Notes: a model not told the origin generated them from the sequence alone. Counted from the stretch's first letter, positions 10,883-22,613 are shown. The stretch: DNA of 64,000 nucleotides from Plasmopara viticola (GCA_001695595.3 MBPM02000005.1:310001-374000); one strand, 5' to 3'. Made by a program: numbers and translations.

Positions 10883-13800
10883 TAACGGACATGCGTGTTC
10901 TGAATAACGTCACCATCCGCCCGTAGTTTACTCAAACATAGCCAAAGAATAGGTAGCTTCAGACAGGCCGGAGCTTGATAGGTATGGAAATTGAAGCATA
11001 TTTGTACTAAATTCGGCATTCTTCGCGCCTCTTTTGCGACCTCCGGCTACATAGGTAATTAGCGTCGCTAAACTACTCTTTTACTTATTAGATCTTGGGC
11101 AAAATTTTTACAAAGTCATGTATAGAGATCATTGATCGTTTAAATACAAGTACTGAACAAGATTTTGGGCTTCCGGTTGAGCCAAAAATGCATGGGACTT
11201 GTGATACGATCCAAAGCAGCAAGCCAGCAGCGTGTTACAAAGGCCTTACCACGCGACGGATTTTAAATAGCTTAACGACCACGTTTTGGTCCCACGTGTT
11301 GCAGATAACTGAGGGCAAAATTTGCTATTCAAAATAGAATAAAATAATTGGCTGAAAACTGCGCAAACGAATTATAGTAAAACCGCAATTTCTCCCGATT
11401 TCTTGGTGTGTATAGTAGCTTGACACTATCAAGTGATTAAACGCTTGATAGCGTCAAGCTTACGTTGACTATACTACAGCAACTATTTATACATCATTCG
11501 AGTAGATGACACACTTTACCTAGTTGGCTGAGAATATTACTGTGGTAACTGACTTCGTACGGCAGAATTGTTAACGTGACGACACAAATTAAGACACAAC
11601 AAAATTCTACGATTAGAAGTAGTAGCTAAAGAAATTGCAAGGTCGCTATAAACCTGCCATTTTTCTGTCAACAACTTCGCCGTCAGCTTAGGTGCTTGGC
11701 ATGCTAATGAGCCTTTTGTAACGACAATGGACGCTCTATTTGCTTTAAGTGAATGTGACTGAAACTTTTTCGCTAAATAATTCGCCGAGAGAGCTTGCCG
11801 TTTAAGCTACGAGTCAGTGTCTAGATACAAACCATCTTTCCGTAAATTTATTGAATATATCTGAGGGATGTCTACGCATAGCTGGCTTGCGGATAGAACG
11901 GAGCCAAATTTATTTATGGTGCATCGACGCTTCTTTCTAGTATAGATGCCAGCTATGCATTCTGTGACCTTTTCGGGTTAAAGTTTTTACATATAAATAT
12001 TGCAGCTCTAATTGGGGAAATACATTAAGTCAACAGTAAGAGACAAGATAAACTCTTATACATCAGCTTATTCTATGAAGTTTATTGGACGCGCTTACCG
12101 TCTAAAGTTCGGAAATTACTGTCAGTCCCTACTCAGGATTGCAAGCCTTCCTTTATGCTTTTTCTAAGAAATGTGCAGCTGTATTTTTAGGCGCAACATT
12201 GTCTGCCTAAACCTCTTTAAGGTCATAGACTTCACTCACACGCCATACGTGCTGTATGCGCTCAGCCCCGAAGGATGAATGCGTTCTTTGCGAGGCGGAT
12301 GAGACGGTTGATTGAGTGGCGCTTTTGCCTGCTGCACAACTAGAGCGCAGACACAGGTACCTGTATTGTTATTTACGAGGCCCAAACAAGTTATTTAATA
12401 CACGTCTCTAAGGAGCTTTCCTTTCGATGTAATCAAGCCAAGAGCCGAGCGTATACTCAAAGAGCCACCGTTCCGAATAGCAATACATGAAGATATAGCC
12501 GAGAGCATTCTCTCTTCCAGGAAGCTTAGCAAGCAAGAGAAGCGCGAGTTTCGAAAGCATAGTGTCTTTTAGACCGAAGCGCTAAATCAGAAAAGCCTTA
12601 ATAATATAAACTTGCAGCTTTAGTTTAATCACGACGCGTGAATTGCTACTTGTAGATACGAAAAAACACAATTTAATATGCGATTCAAGCCGAATACTCT
12701 TCAACGTGACTTGGGCTGTAGGTATATACAGAGTGCGGACCTAAAAGCTTTATTGCTTTTGGTGCCAAAATGTTCGATTTGCCATTTTTCTCGTGTGTTT
12801 TGGAGCTATTCAAACAAGATTTATAGATACAATGGTGCTGACAACTTGACAAATCAAGAGGCAAGTTATGTGGGGCAATCAAACATACTTTGATCAATGT
12901 AAATCGCTGCTAAATTTTTCAGCGTGCCGGTCGGCAAGATGCTGGGTCAAGCCGCAAAAGTGGGCATATAAGTTATGGTACGGTTAGAAGACGTCTTAGC
13001 TTATTTTTGCAAAAAAATGTCTACAGCTTTGATTGTACGATCGTTACAAGACGAAAGTGTACGATTTAGCCAAACCAAATAAATCTAATCAAAATATAGC
13101 TCCTTGAGTGCTCTATGGCTTACTCGAGATAAAGGCCGGATCTTCGAATTTGTCAGATCCCTCGAAATTCAATCGTATCTAGCATCTTTGGTAGAGTGCA
13201 TCAGCCCACACTAGGTTGGGTGTGGATCCTACGGACGATCGCAATCCTTTGGTCAATGGTTTGTCAGCTTTAGTATGGAGAGCGGGAGAACCGTTTTTTT
13301 AACAACGTAACTTGATCGGAAGACTTTTAGAGTCTTCTCGACTGCAACATGTTCCGATCACCACAAATATTTCTAAGGCGATGACCCAACAATAAAGCAG
13401 CGATCAGCTTGGCGGTTAAAGCACAGTACGCGACCAATCCAGGGAGATTTATCCGTCCAAGACGCTGAATGTGATTGATGCCAATCAAGTCACCGAGTTG
13501 ATTGTACCTGAAGACGCCGATTGCGATCGAGATCGATTGGACCGATAAAAATCCCGGTAATTGAATCAACTGATCACACGGAAATAGGAATTAACAGGCT
13601 GAAAGACTGATCGCAATCGATACCGATCAGAGAGTAATGCCTAATTTAAAAAATGAGTGCAGCTCCAATCAAGGAAGGAGCGCAAATCTATCAATGGAAC
13701 GATTAACAGCAAGAAGTGTAAAGAGCAATAACTCGGGTCTGACTTCGAAAGGAAACCTCACTCTTGAAACAGTACTTTTGAAACAGTTTGTTTTACGTTC

Positions 13801-14389
13801 GATGCCCCTCGTTTTGAGGCCTGGTTATGATTAGTAATGGCTGTATTTATTTTAGAGGGAATCTGCTTGCGACTCGAACGTTACGATGGACTTAAAATCC
13901 AGTCACTGCATACTAGCAACGTCGTGAAGAAAGGGCCGAACCAAATTAGAGCTCATAAGGTAAGCCATGTCTGAGTTAGCCTGAGCTTGTTTCGACGCAA
14001 ATGATTTTTTTTGACTCGACGCCAATGCGGCAAATAGATGAAACAATTTTTTTTACAAAAGCTATGAGCGTCTGTGCTAGCGTGCTGTGCTTCAAGCTAC
14101 CCAAATTGTCAAGTTGAAATGCACGCAAACGTATCGAATTTGATCAATATGAGAAATTATCCGCCTGCGACTTTCGAGATTAGTGAAAATAGCTGTGTTC
14201 TGTGCTGTTTAAAACAGCATAAAAGCAAGTAGCAGACGAGTGTCAAATCTAATCGAAAGAAGTGTCAAATTTGAGTACTATTTTTAAATACGTATAAGCA
14301 GATGAATTGTTAGAGAATTAAGCTACCGAAAGGAATAAGCTGTCTCCGGCGCGGGAATCTGGTAGCTATTCAAACTATCGTGGGACCGA
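10883..14389. other. gene-poor stretch
   Basis: No recognisable gene. It contains an imperfect inverted repeat at 11417-11460 and, at about 13220-13640, a patch with unusually many GATC/CGATTG words. Open frames are short (65-80 codons) and without motifs. Confidence 0.55.
11417..11460. repeat. inverted repeat, 19-bp arms
   Basis: Arms at 11417-11435 and 11442-11460 (AGCTTGAC-n-CTATCAAG against its reverse complement) differ at two positions around a 6-base loop. Related TATAGTA/TATACTA words lie just outside, so the whole palindrome may reach about 60 bp. It could be a fold-back element remnant. Confidence 0.65.
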
Positions 14390-14715
14390 GTTCCGTGTCC
14401 CCCAATACACTATGGGGCTTTTTCGATAGTGAGGCGTCCAGACCACTTAATTATCACTCATCTATTTTCTGGTGCGGGTTGGCGGGACAGTGGGTGTGAT
14501 TGCTCTTCCACTCTAGTGCCTATCTCCAATTGCGGTTCCGTGTCCCCCAATACACTGTAGGGCTTTTTCGATAGTAAGGCATCCAGACCACTTAACTATC
14601 ACTCACCTATTTTCTGGTGCGGGTTGGCGGGACAGTGGGTGTGATTGCTCTTTCGAAAGGTGTCGAGCGAATTTGTCGGCCACTTGTTTGCCATCTGTGC
14701 CTATCTCCGATTGCG
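14390..14715. repeat. tandem duplication upstream of the TrpRS gene
   Basis: Two adjacent units both begin GTTCCGTGTCCCCCAATACA. They share the middle block (CTTTTTCGATAG, CCAGACCACTTAA, TGGTGCGGGTTGGCGGGACA) and end CTATCTCC-n-ATTGCG. Unit 1 is 14390-14534 (145 bp). Unit 2 is 14535-14715 (181 bp) and has a longer segment after GATTGCTCTT. The start of a third unit (GTTCCG) follows at 14716. The array ends about 270 bp before the TrpRS start codon, so it may sit in or near its promoter. Confidence 0.88.
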
Positions 14716-14982
14716 GTTCCGAGCTGAGCCATGGGGCTAGTGTTTTATTGCTTTGGGGTATCACGCAAGGATGGCAACACGACCAGCATGGCTGCATCAT
14801 TCCAATTACAGAATCCGATATTTTCTTGCCTCGCTTTGCAAATATAAAATGTCTAGAAATTCAGATGCTTTTGCGCCATATGTTTTCGGAGACATTTTGG
14901 TGTCGATTTAATAATAAGATCAAAGCGATAAGTGACACAAAAATGTATATCGCAAGTATCTCCGCTCTTTTAAAAAGTTGCA

Positions 14983-16246
14983 ATGTCTAGGCGTTTCTTA
15001 AGACGCCCACCATCCGTGTATATCCCCCATCGCCACTTTGCTTCGTTTGATGCGATTACCAAAAGCTCAAGTGCAGGTCTGCATGATCGCCGCGTCTTCT
15101 CGGGTATCCAGCCCACGGGCACCCCCCATTTGGGCAACTACTGTGGAGCCATTGCCAAGTGGGTGGCGCTTCAAGAGGCAGAGAAGTCTTTCGATGGTGA
15201 CGTGGCGACGTCATTACGCTCCACTCCAAGTACCACAACCCGACTGTACTCAATTGTGGACCTGCACGCATTGACCGTACAATTTGATGCGCAGAAACTG
15301 TCCGACCACGTGCATTCCATGGTCGCCGCCCTCCTTGGCACGGGCCTGGATCCGACTCGTAACATTATCTTTCGTCAATCCGACGTGGCTGCACACACTG
15401 AGTTTGCGTGGTTGCTGAGTTGTATTACGCCCCTTAGTTGGCTCCAACGGATGACGCAGTACAAACAAAAGACAGCGATGGCACGGACTGAGACTTCGCT
15501 TGGGTTACTGGCATATCCTGTTCTCATGGCTGCCGACATTTTGTTGTACCGTGCAACGCATGTACCGGTCGGAGAAGACCAGCAACAACACTTGGAACTC
15601 ACTCGCATGATTGCCACAACGTTCAATAACCGGTTCAAAGCACATTGTTTGGATACGGAACAAGTGCTTTGTAAGCCATTTGCGTATATCGACGACACTT
15701 TGACGGGTACTGGCGTCCCAAAACCGTCATTAGTACGTATCATGAGTCTCCGTGACCCAAGCAAGAAGATGAGCAAGAGCGACTTGTCGTCGTACAGTCG
15801 CATTGAGCTGACAGACACTGCGGAAACCATTCGCAAAAAGGTGCGCAAGGCCACGACGGATACAATCGATGGTATCTCGTACGACCGCAAGGCACGACCT
15901 GGCGTATCGAATTTGCTCGAGATTGCTAGTGCGATGACTGGTCATAGCGTTGGGCAGCTTGAGGCACAGTATGGTAATTACGGGACGGGTGCTTTTAAGG
16001 ACGAAGTGGCGGACGCGGTGATTGCTAAGTATGTCTTGAGTTGCAAATGGGTCGAGGTTGGAATGAATTAATGGGTTTGCATTTTTGGTCAACAGAATTT
16101 GCCCCATTGGCGAGCGCATCAAGCAGTTTGATGCGGACCGGGATTACGTAGACAAAGTTTTGGCGAACGGTGCAGCTCAGGCTTCCGAGCTCGCAGCAGC
16201 TACGATGAAAGACGTTAGGAAGGCCATGGGCCTTACAAAATCGTAA
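14983..16246 (+). CDS. WARS2: tryptophanyl-tRNA synthetase, mitochondrial type
   Basis: Model: join(14983..16028, 16096..16246), 398 aa. Charges tRNA-Trp using ATP; class I synthetase of the bacterial/mitochondrial TrpRS type. The N-terminus (MSRRFLRRPPSVYIPHRHFA) is Arg-rich with no acidic residue, as expected for a mitochondrial presequence. The HIGH-equivalent appears as FSGIQPTGTPHLGNY, followed by LYSIVDLHALT, the dimer/tRNA region (SCITPLSWLQRMTQYKQK, LLAYPVLMAADILLY, VGEDQQQHLELTR) and the KMSKS loop (RDPSKKMSKSD). A 67-bp intron (GTATGT...CAACAG) is needed to join the C-terminal helix ICPIGERIKQFDADRDYV to the body; phase is kept. Length fits the family. A short insertion (about 15 residues) precedes LYSIVDLH. 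The gene faces the AFG1-like gene tail to tail. Confidence 0.95.
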
Positions 16247-16665
16247 AGATGGAAAATAAGTGTTACTTTTATGTGAAATTGCGATCGTAATTTCTTTGTT
16301 GTATGCTGGTTGGCAAATTGATGACTGCTCACTTAATGTTTTGCCAGGTTATCTGTCGTCAAGCTGCTCCCGTACTTGCGCCGCCTTAAAGTGCGACCTT
16401 ATGTTGACTTTTGGTTATTTTCCGCTCCTCTCAATTGGCATCTCTAACTATTGATTGATTTTATCAATGTGACGGGCGGGATGGCAACTTTAGCTTTGGC
16501 ATTTCATTAAAATCAAAAGATACGTATACCAAACCACTGTCTTCCTCTAGAGTTAGTTTCGCAGTCCATAATCTAGAAGAATTCAAAATTTGTATTGCCG
16601 GCGAAGGTGAAAAGATCAAAATAATACTTGGTCTACACTTGCGTAACCTTGTTTTTCGATGCGTT
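16247..16665. other. intergenic region between convergent genes
   Basis: About 420 bp separates the stop codons of the TrpRS and AFG1-like genes. It must hold both 3' UTRs. No ORF with a recognisable product was seen. Confidence 0.6.
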
Positions 16666-18252
16666 TCAATCACCAATTACCTGAACAGCTTCGCGTTGTT
16701 TGTTCCTTTTAAAACGCCATCGAAAACTTTGCTCCACATAATGTGCACTTTGCATCTCATGAAGTCGTGATACTGCTCTTTTAAAAGCAATCTTCAAGTC
16801 TTTAAGCGCAACAAGGTTGCTTACATTTAATTGGGTCGGACCATAAGCACCAACCGGGGCATCCCAAGAGCTGGTGGTTGGCACACCCACAGCCGCATTC
16901 TCCTTGTTTACTCGCTCTTTTTCCTCCTCAATTGCAGCAGGAGTATTGGCACCGATAGATGCCGCTTGCAGACTTTCGTCATCAAATTTAAATATTCCTC
17001 GCGGTTCAGCAGCTTCAGATGAGACCACAAGTCGCGTACGATGTTCGTATAATTCATCCACAAGCAGAATAAACCGTCGTGCTTGGTCATGTTGTGCCAT
17101 ACTCAAGACAGGTACATCGTCAAGCACTAATATATGGAAACACTCAGCTATTGCCTTGAAGTCGGCAGCTCCCTTCTCCGTACCACATAATTGACGGAAT
17201 GATGTCCGACATACACCTTTTTTGACGCAACCTCGCAAAGTGAGTGCACGTCCCATCATGACAGGAATACGCAACTGTTGACCAATATTTTGCTCGACGC
17301 TATCTTGAGCACCCAACCCTAATAAATTCCGGTAGATACTATCCATCTTGTGTCTTGTTGCATCTGTTAGAGGAGACAGAAAGGTTTTGTCACCACTTAC
17401 AGGCTCGTAGAGATATCGATAGTCCACATTCAAGTCCATCGACACGACTCTTGTATGCCGAGCCAATTGCTCTAAAAAGGGTAAGAAATAGTCGCGATTT
17501 GTGCCTTCCTTGTATAAATTCTAAATAACGTGTTAGTAGCCCTTATCCTATTCGACTGCCATTTTTTTTCCTACCTTTGGTGCGGTATTTGATGTTGCTA
17601 CCACCACGGTTCCACGCGTAAACATTACACCAAAGAGTTTTCTCATAATTAAGGCGTCGGCCACGTCCGTTACTTGAAATTCATCAAAACACAACAAATG
17701 ACTCTTTTCCGCAATGGTGTGTGCCACCTGAACTACCACGTCGCGACTCGTGTCCAGCACAATGTGTCTCTGTCGGCCATACAACTCCAGCTGCTTCTTT
17801 TTCTCCTGATTTAATCGCAATTGCACCTCGAGCATAAATGCGTTAAAATGTACGCAACGCTTGCGCTTGACCTTGGCATTGCGGAAAAAAAGATCGAGTA
17901 ACATCGACTTGCCCGTCCCAACACCTCCGTGTATGTACAGACCTCGCGGAACCTTCACCACTTGCTCCTGCTTGTCTTCTTTAAAGTCGTTACCATTTGC
18001 TGCAACACAAGAACGGGAAAAGGGTAGTTCGTAGCCGTCCAACCGACGATGAAGTGGATCAAGGAATTGGCGAGCGATGGCCGCCTGCTCAGCGTTAAAA
18101 CTTAGATCCCCGCTATTGACTAGCGCGTTATAAGCTTCGGAAGGTTTTAAAGAAGATGATGGATAAAAAAGAAGCTGTCGCGGTTTGATGAGGTGGCTAG
18201 GTAGATAAGGACGCAGCCGTCGAAGAGGTAGCATTGACTGCGCAACGCTCAA
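16666..18252 (-). CDS. AFG1: AFG1-like mitochondrial AAA ATPase
   Basis: Model: complement(join(16666..17520, 17575..18252)), 510 aa. AFG1/LACE1 (bacterial ZapE) proteins are P-loop ATPases of the mitochondrial matrix side, tied to turnover of respiratory-chain subunits. Visible features are a basic N-terminus without acidic residues (MSVAQSMLPLRRLRPYLPSH), Walker A (GGVGTGKS, near residue 105), the family block FNAFMLEVQLRLN, Walker B (LLCFDEFQVTDVADA), sensor/Arg-finger region (FTRGTVVVATSNTAP), and after the intron NLYKEGTNRDYFLPFLEQL and DYRYL. The 54-bp intron starts GTAGGA, has a TACTAAC branch sequence and ends TTTAG; both exons are whole numbers of codons. Lies 84 bp downstream of the BAR-domain gene on the same strand. 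No lesion seen. Confidence 0.95.
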
Positions 18253-18336
18253 TATATCACATGAAGATATTTAAGTAAAGTACATAATATCGTATACATA
18301 TTAGTCGATAACATTTTTATCAGCGGTTTTTCACTT

Positions 18337-19677
18337 TCAACGAAAAGTGCTACCGTCGCCACCGAGGGCATCCAAGTGCATATCGCGAAATTCAGTCACT
18401 GGAGCTTGTTGCTGACGGCCCAAGTGGCTTTGAGCTGACTCTGTGCCCCAATCCACACTCGAAAATAAATCTGTCGATGGAGCTGATGCTTGAGGAAAGG
18501 CGTCCCAGTGGTTAGTAGAGGACAATGAAGCACTAGATACCGTCACGTCCGTCGGTAATACCGCATTCGGCAAGGTTGACAATCCTGGCGTTAGACTTTG
18601 GTCACCCCAACATCCATTTGACGCAGCGGTAACCGTCATGAACTGCGGTACAGCATGAGGCGGCGTATAGTGTGGCTCCGACACTCCGTACCTCCCATTC
18701 GCCGGCTGCGTCTCACTCTCTACTGCAAATGCATCCCAATTGTCATCTGCATTGTGCAGTCTATTGAGTTTCATAGGTGATTCACCCACAAATTCATCAA
18801 AAGAAGACTTTCGAACGGTAGAAGGAGAAGCAATCGCTGCCATAATCGTTTCCGACCCGACATGAGTACCATTTTGGGCAACACTTGTGAATTGACCCAA
18901 AACCCCTCCGTCTTCACATTCCTCCACGCCGTCCTCTACAAAAGCACGTAGACGACCAGTAGCTTCGTGAATACGCTCTGCATAAACCACACGACCACGG
19001 AGTATCCGACGTAGCAATGGCGCTAATGCTGCATCTCGAGATAATACAAATGCACGAAGGTTACGGATAATTGTATCAGATAACCGAGTGTACTCCTGTG
19101 TCGTCGTTGCGAGCTTTTGCTCATTGCGAATCAGTCGCTCAGTGTCTTTGATTTTCTCCATTTTTCCCATGCTACTTCGTTTTTCATGCGCTTCTCGCAA
19201 CCCTGCAACTTTACGTGCATAATGGTCGTACAGTGCTTTGTGCTCTTGAAACATTGTGACTTCACTTTGTAAAGTACGGGCATATTGTAGCCATCCTTTC
19301 ACAGGTACCAACACCTCTTGCTCAAGTTGGCCGGATACTTCCTGGGAAACCACGAGATCTACGTCCGCACACGCCACGCGAGCTTCACCTGCCAATTGTT
19401 GCATCTCGGATGGTCCACCTGGTTGTTGCTGAAAGCTGACAGTTCCAGTGCCACCAAATGAGAGACTGTCAACTGAACTCAGCACCGAGCTCGCAGAATT
19501 GTGGAATGTCTTTAGCGAATTCGCATAGCTCTTCAGTGCTACGTCTAGTGTCAGTAGTCGCTGCAATGTCGACTCAAAGTCCGAGTAGGCAAGATCAAAG
19601 GCCACATTTGTACTGGGTTTAGACGCACCAAAGGCTGTCAGCAATTTATTCTTCGTACGCACACGCAGAGACGACAT
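18337..19677 (-). CDS. BAR-domain (amphiphysin/Rvs-like) protein
   Basis: Single-exon frame of 446 aa. Residues of about 15-255 are long, charged helices that fit a BAR domain, with family-like blocks such as KSYANSLKTFHNS, EVLVPVKGWLQYARTL, FQEHKALYDHYARKV and AFVLSRDAALAPLLRRIL. BAR dimers bind and bend membranes in endocytosis. The C-terminal 190 residues are disordered and rich in Ser/Pro/Thr, with two repeated WDAF motifs (NWDAFAVESE, HWDAFPQAS). These match the W-x-x-F pattern by which endocytic proteins bind the AP-2 adaptor. There is no SH3 domain. Assignment to amphiphysin or another BAR family is by general pattern only. Confidence 0.8.
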   Translation of the reverse strand: MSSLRVRTKNKLLTAFGASKPSTNVAFDLAYSDFESTLQRLLTLDVALKSYANSLKTFHNSASSVLSSVDSLSFGGTGTVSFQQQPGGPSEMQQLAGEARVACADVDLVVSQEVSGQLEQEVLVPVKGWLQYARTLQSEVTMFQEHKALYDHYARKVAGLREAHEKRSSMGKMEKIKDTERLIRNEQKLATTTQEYTRLSDTIIRNLRAFVLSRDAALAPLLRRILRGRVVYAERIHEATGRLRAFVEDGVEECEDGGVLGQFTSVAQNGTHVGSETIMAAIASPSTVRKSSFDEFVGESPMKLNRLHNADDNWDAFAVESETQPANGRYGVSEPHYTPPHAVPQFMTVTAASNGCWGDQSLTPGLSTLPNAVLPTDVTVSSASLSSTNHWDAFPQASAPSTDLFSSVDWGTESAQSHLGRQQQAPVTEFRDMHLDALGGDGSTFR

Positions 19678-19833
19678 TGGCGTGAGGTCGACCAGAATTA
19701 TATGACTCTGCGTTTTGACTCGATATGAAAGAAGGGTTATTTATAGTCCTTTACAATCGAAGACGCAAGTCGACCTCGGCATCAGATAACTCAGACGACC
19801 AAAGTATAAATACCAGATATTACGTCCACTACA

Positions 19834-21121
19834 TTACTTGTTTATCTGATTCGCGTACGGAGGTTGATAGTGGAGAACTTCCTGTACACACTGGCTTTCT
19901 AATGCACAGCTCTGAGTGCATGTATAGACAACAAGCGTTCCCCACTCGCAACTCCGAGACGTAAGATCACGTAAAGAGCTTTCGTGGTCCACACCTAGAT
20001 AATTTAACAGTTGCGGCAGTACTTGGAACTCAAATTTTCGCTCACTTCCGCACCGTTCACAGGATTGCACATTGCCATCGAGCATACCTTCCGAGTGGAC
20101 CCACAGCACAGCGTCGTTCCAGCGCGAGTAGCGCAATACTTGGTCCTTGGACAGCGCAACACGCGTAAGAAACTGAACGTACTGTGGATCCTGATCGGTT
20201 GTATGGCCTAGCGCTTCGTTCAAGTCACGTTGGGACACATCCATATCCATGTCGTCATCTCCTTCCTTAGGTTCATTGTCTAAATAGCACATCACGTAAG
20301 CTATCTCTAATTGACCAATCAAAATTACTCACTTTTTCTGAATTCAGCCAATAATTTGGCTTCATATTCGTTCGCGGCCTCGGCACTGTCTGGTTCATGG
20401 TCAATTTCTAAATAATGTTCGGGAAAGACCCATTTAGACCCATTCGACACCATCTTTTCCCTTGCCTTCTCTGATTCGACTAGAGACTGTGTTTCCAAAC
20501 TGGTATCCACCGCATTAGTTTACGCAATCATTTATACACGTCAACAGTAAACACTCACCATTGTAAGCATGTCAAGTTGTGTCCTCCTGCTGTCCAATGA
20601 TCCTTCTGATGCGCTTTACTGCAGTACTGTGCCACGTGACACGCGCTGCACGTAAAAAACGCACGCTGTCTACACAGCTCACAGAATCCGGATTCAATAC
20701 CGCCAGGCTTTAATTGCGTAGCATTTGCTTCCGAAGCATAAAAAGCATTGTTTCTTGGCAACTGCATTCGAAACACCTTTCCGTCTCCCTGACGTTTGCA
20801 GCCCTTTGAACGACACACAAAGACGTACAAAGTGCGGTGGAAAGCATCCGTTATGTCATCAAGTGGACAGTAGATTTGCAGCAAAAAAGACAACGGATAG
20901 TGGCACTCGACGCATTGCAACTGCTCAGTGGACGGAATGCTCAAGGTGGAGGGCACTAGCCAACTTGGTCGTCCGCCGACCTGCCCACCGTCCCACTTCG
21001 TCCAGTCTGGCTCGCAGTGCAATGGCGTAGAGTCTAGTGGTACAGGATCGTCACATATGAATCCCAGCTCTACTTCAACCGGCACTTCGTAGTCCAGGAC
21101 GTCATCGTCCGAGTCGCTCAT
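19834..21121 (-). CDS. PDCD2: PDCD2-like protein with MYND zinc finger
   Basis: Model: complement(join(19834..20279, 20333..20499, 20559..21121)), 391 aa. PDCD2 proteins (yeast Tsr4 relatives) act in the cytoplasm as chaperones of ribosomal protein uS5 (RPS2). The N-terminal PDCD2 domain shows VELGFICDD, VGGRPSWLVP and FHRTLYVFVCRSKGCKRQ. The MYND finger follows as CELCRQRAFFTCSACHVAQYC ligands at about residues 146-185. After an acidic linker comes the C-terminal domain with KDQVLRYSRW, CERCGSERKFEFQVLPQLLNYL and WGTLVVYTCTQSC. Introns of 59 bp (GTGAGT...CCAG) and 53 bp (GTGAGT...TTTAG) keep phase exactly. Its start codon is only 92 bp from that of the divergent L2HGDH gene. Confidence 0.94.
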
Positions 21122-21213
21122 TCTAGTGTGTCATTCTGACCAGTGGAGCGGTGGTATTAATGTGATGTGGTAGACACTATTCCAGGAGCTTGAGAAAAAC
21201 CTTGGGATCGTAG
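21122..21213. promoter_or_regulatory. 92-bp shared divergent promoter region
   Basis: The only sequence between the start codons of PDCD2 (minus) and L2HGDH (plus). It must hold the 5' UTRs and core promoters of both. A TCATTCT word at 21130-21136 resembles the oomycete initiator consensus on the plus strand. That assignment is inference. Confidence 0.55.
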
Positions 21214-22575
21214 ATGGCCCCCAAGACGCTGGTTGTGGCTGGTGCCGGTGTTGTGGGTCTCGCAGTGGCGCGAGCAGCTGCACGTCAAGGTCTCGAGGTG
21301 CTAGTGCTCGAGAAAAACGCACTTGTAGGGCAGGAGGCCAGCGCACGCAACAGTGAAGTCGTGCATGGTACGATCTATTCTAAAAGTGGTGTTTCGTACA
21401 CAAGCTAACCTATCATCTGATAAAAGCGGGTATTTACTACGCCAAAGAGAGTTGGAAAGCCCGACTCTGTGTCAAAGGGCGAGAGCAGCTTTACGCTTTC
21501 TGCGACGAATTCAACGTATCGTATGCAAAATGTGGGAAGTTAGTTGTCGCCCATTCGCACCAATCCGAGCAGCTGCGATCAATTTTTCGGCGTGGACGAG
21601 CAAATGGTGTCAATGATTTGAAGCTATTGACACAAAAGGAAGCCCGCGCGATCGAGCCTTTGGTGCACTGTGATGAGGCCCTTTTCTCGCCTTCAACGGG
21701 TATTGTAGATTCTCACGGTCTCATTATGGCATTGCAGAGTGAGGCAGAGACTCATGGTGCAGTAGTCGCGCGTACCACAATGGTGGAGGGAGGGAAATTC
21801 AATAATAGGTCAAAGACATTTATGATCCAAGCAGTGCAGGGGAATGACAGTGATGAGCAGGAAGTAGAATGCGACTACTTTGTCAACAGTACAGGTATGT
21901 TTGCACCAACTTTACTAGACAAAGTGGTAGTGCCGGAATTTGATCGCGATTCAAGCCCTCTCCTGCCTACTCTCCCTGATCAGTTTGCAAAGGGAACGTA
22001 CTTTAAGCTCAGCCCACAGAACCGACCTTTTACGTACGAATCAATGATGTATCTAGATTGGTTTGACGTCGTGCGAGCTAAGTCGTTTGGTGTGCTGTAG
22101 CCACCTGGTGTACCCGATTCCTGAGGTTGGTGGACTTGGTGTACACGCAACCATTGACCTGGCCGGAAATGTTCGCTTTGGTCCTGATGTTGAGTGGATC
22201 AATGACATTGAATACCAGCCAAACCCGTCAAAAGCGGACAAGTTTGTTGAAAGAATTCGTCATTATTGGCCTGGAGTTTGTGCTGAAATGCTGGAAGTTG
22301 ATTATTGTGGCATTCGGCCTAAAATTGCACTTAACGGTCAGATTTTTGATGACTTTTACATCTCGGTAAGTCTTTATTGTTTTCTTTGCAATAATTGACA
22401 CATTTATTGGTGCACTTATTGATTGCATACTTTTGTGGTCACGTGATGCTAGGATAAGCATACCCACGGCGTACCAGGCCTCGTCCACTTATGTGGTATC
22501 GAGTCACCTGGGCTGACCGCCTCGCTCGCCATTGCCGATACAGTTGTTGACATGTTATTGGACAGAGACAGCTAA
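21214..22575 (+). CDS. L2HGDH: L-2-hydroxyglutarate dehydrogenase
   Basis: Model: join(21214..21367, 21427..22033, 22101..22365, 22453..22575), 382 aa. FAD-dependent oxidoreductase that oxidises L-2-hydroxyglutarate to 2-oxoglutarate, usually at the mitochondrial inner membrane; a metabolite-repair enzyme. The FAD-binding motif is [13 protein letters not shown] at the N-terminus. After the first intron the frame reads [19 protein letters not shown], the substrate-site signature of the family. Then come [52 protein letters not shown] and, in the last exon, [20 protein letters not shown]. Introns of 59, 67 and 87 bp all keep phase. At 382 aa it is somewhat shorter than animal enzymes and has no clear presequence, so the true start could lie in an unseen upstream exon. 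Confidence 0.94.
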
Positions 22576-22613
22576 AGACGTTTGAGCGCGAGATTTTTTT
22601 AATACAATAATCA

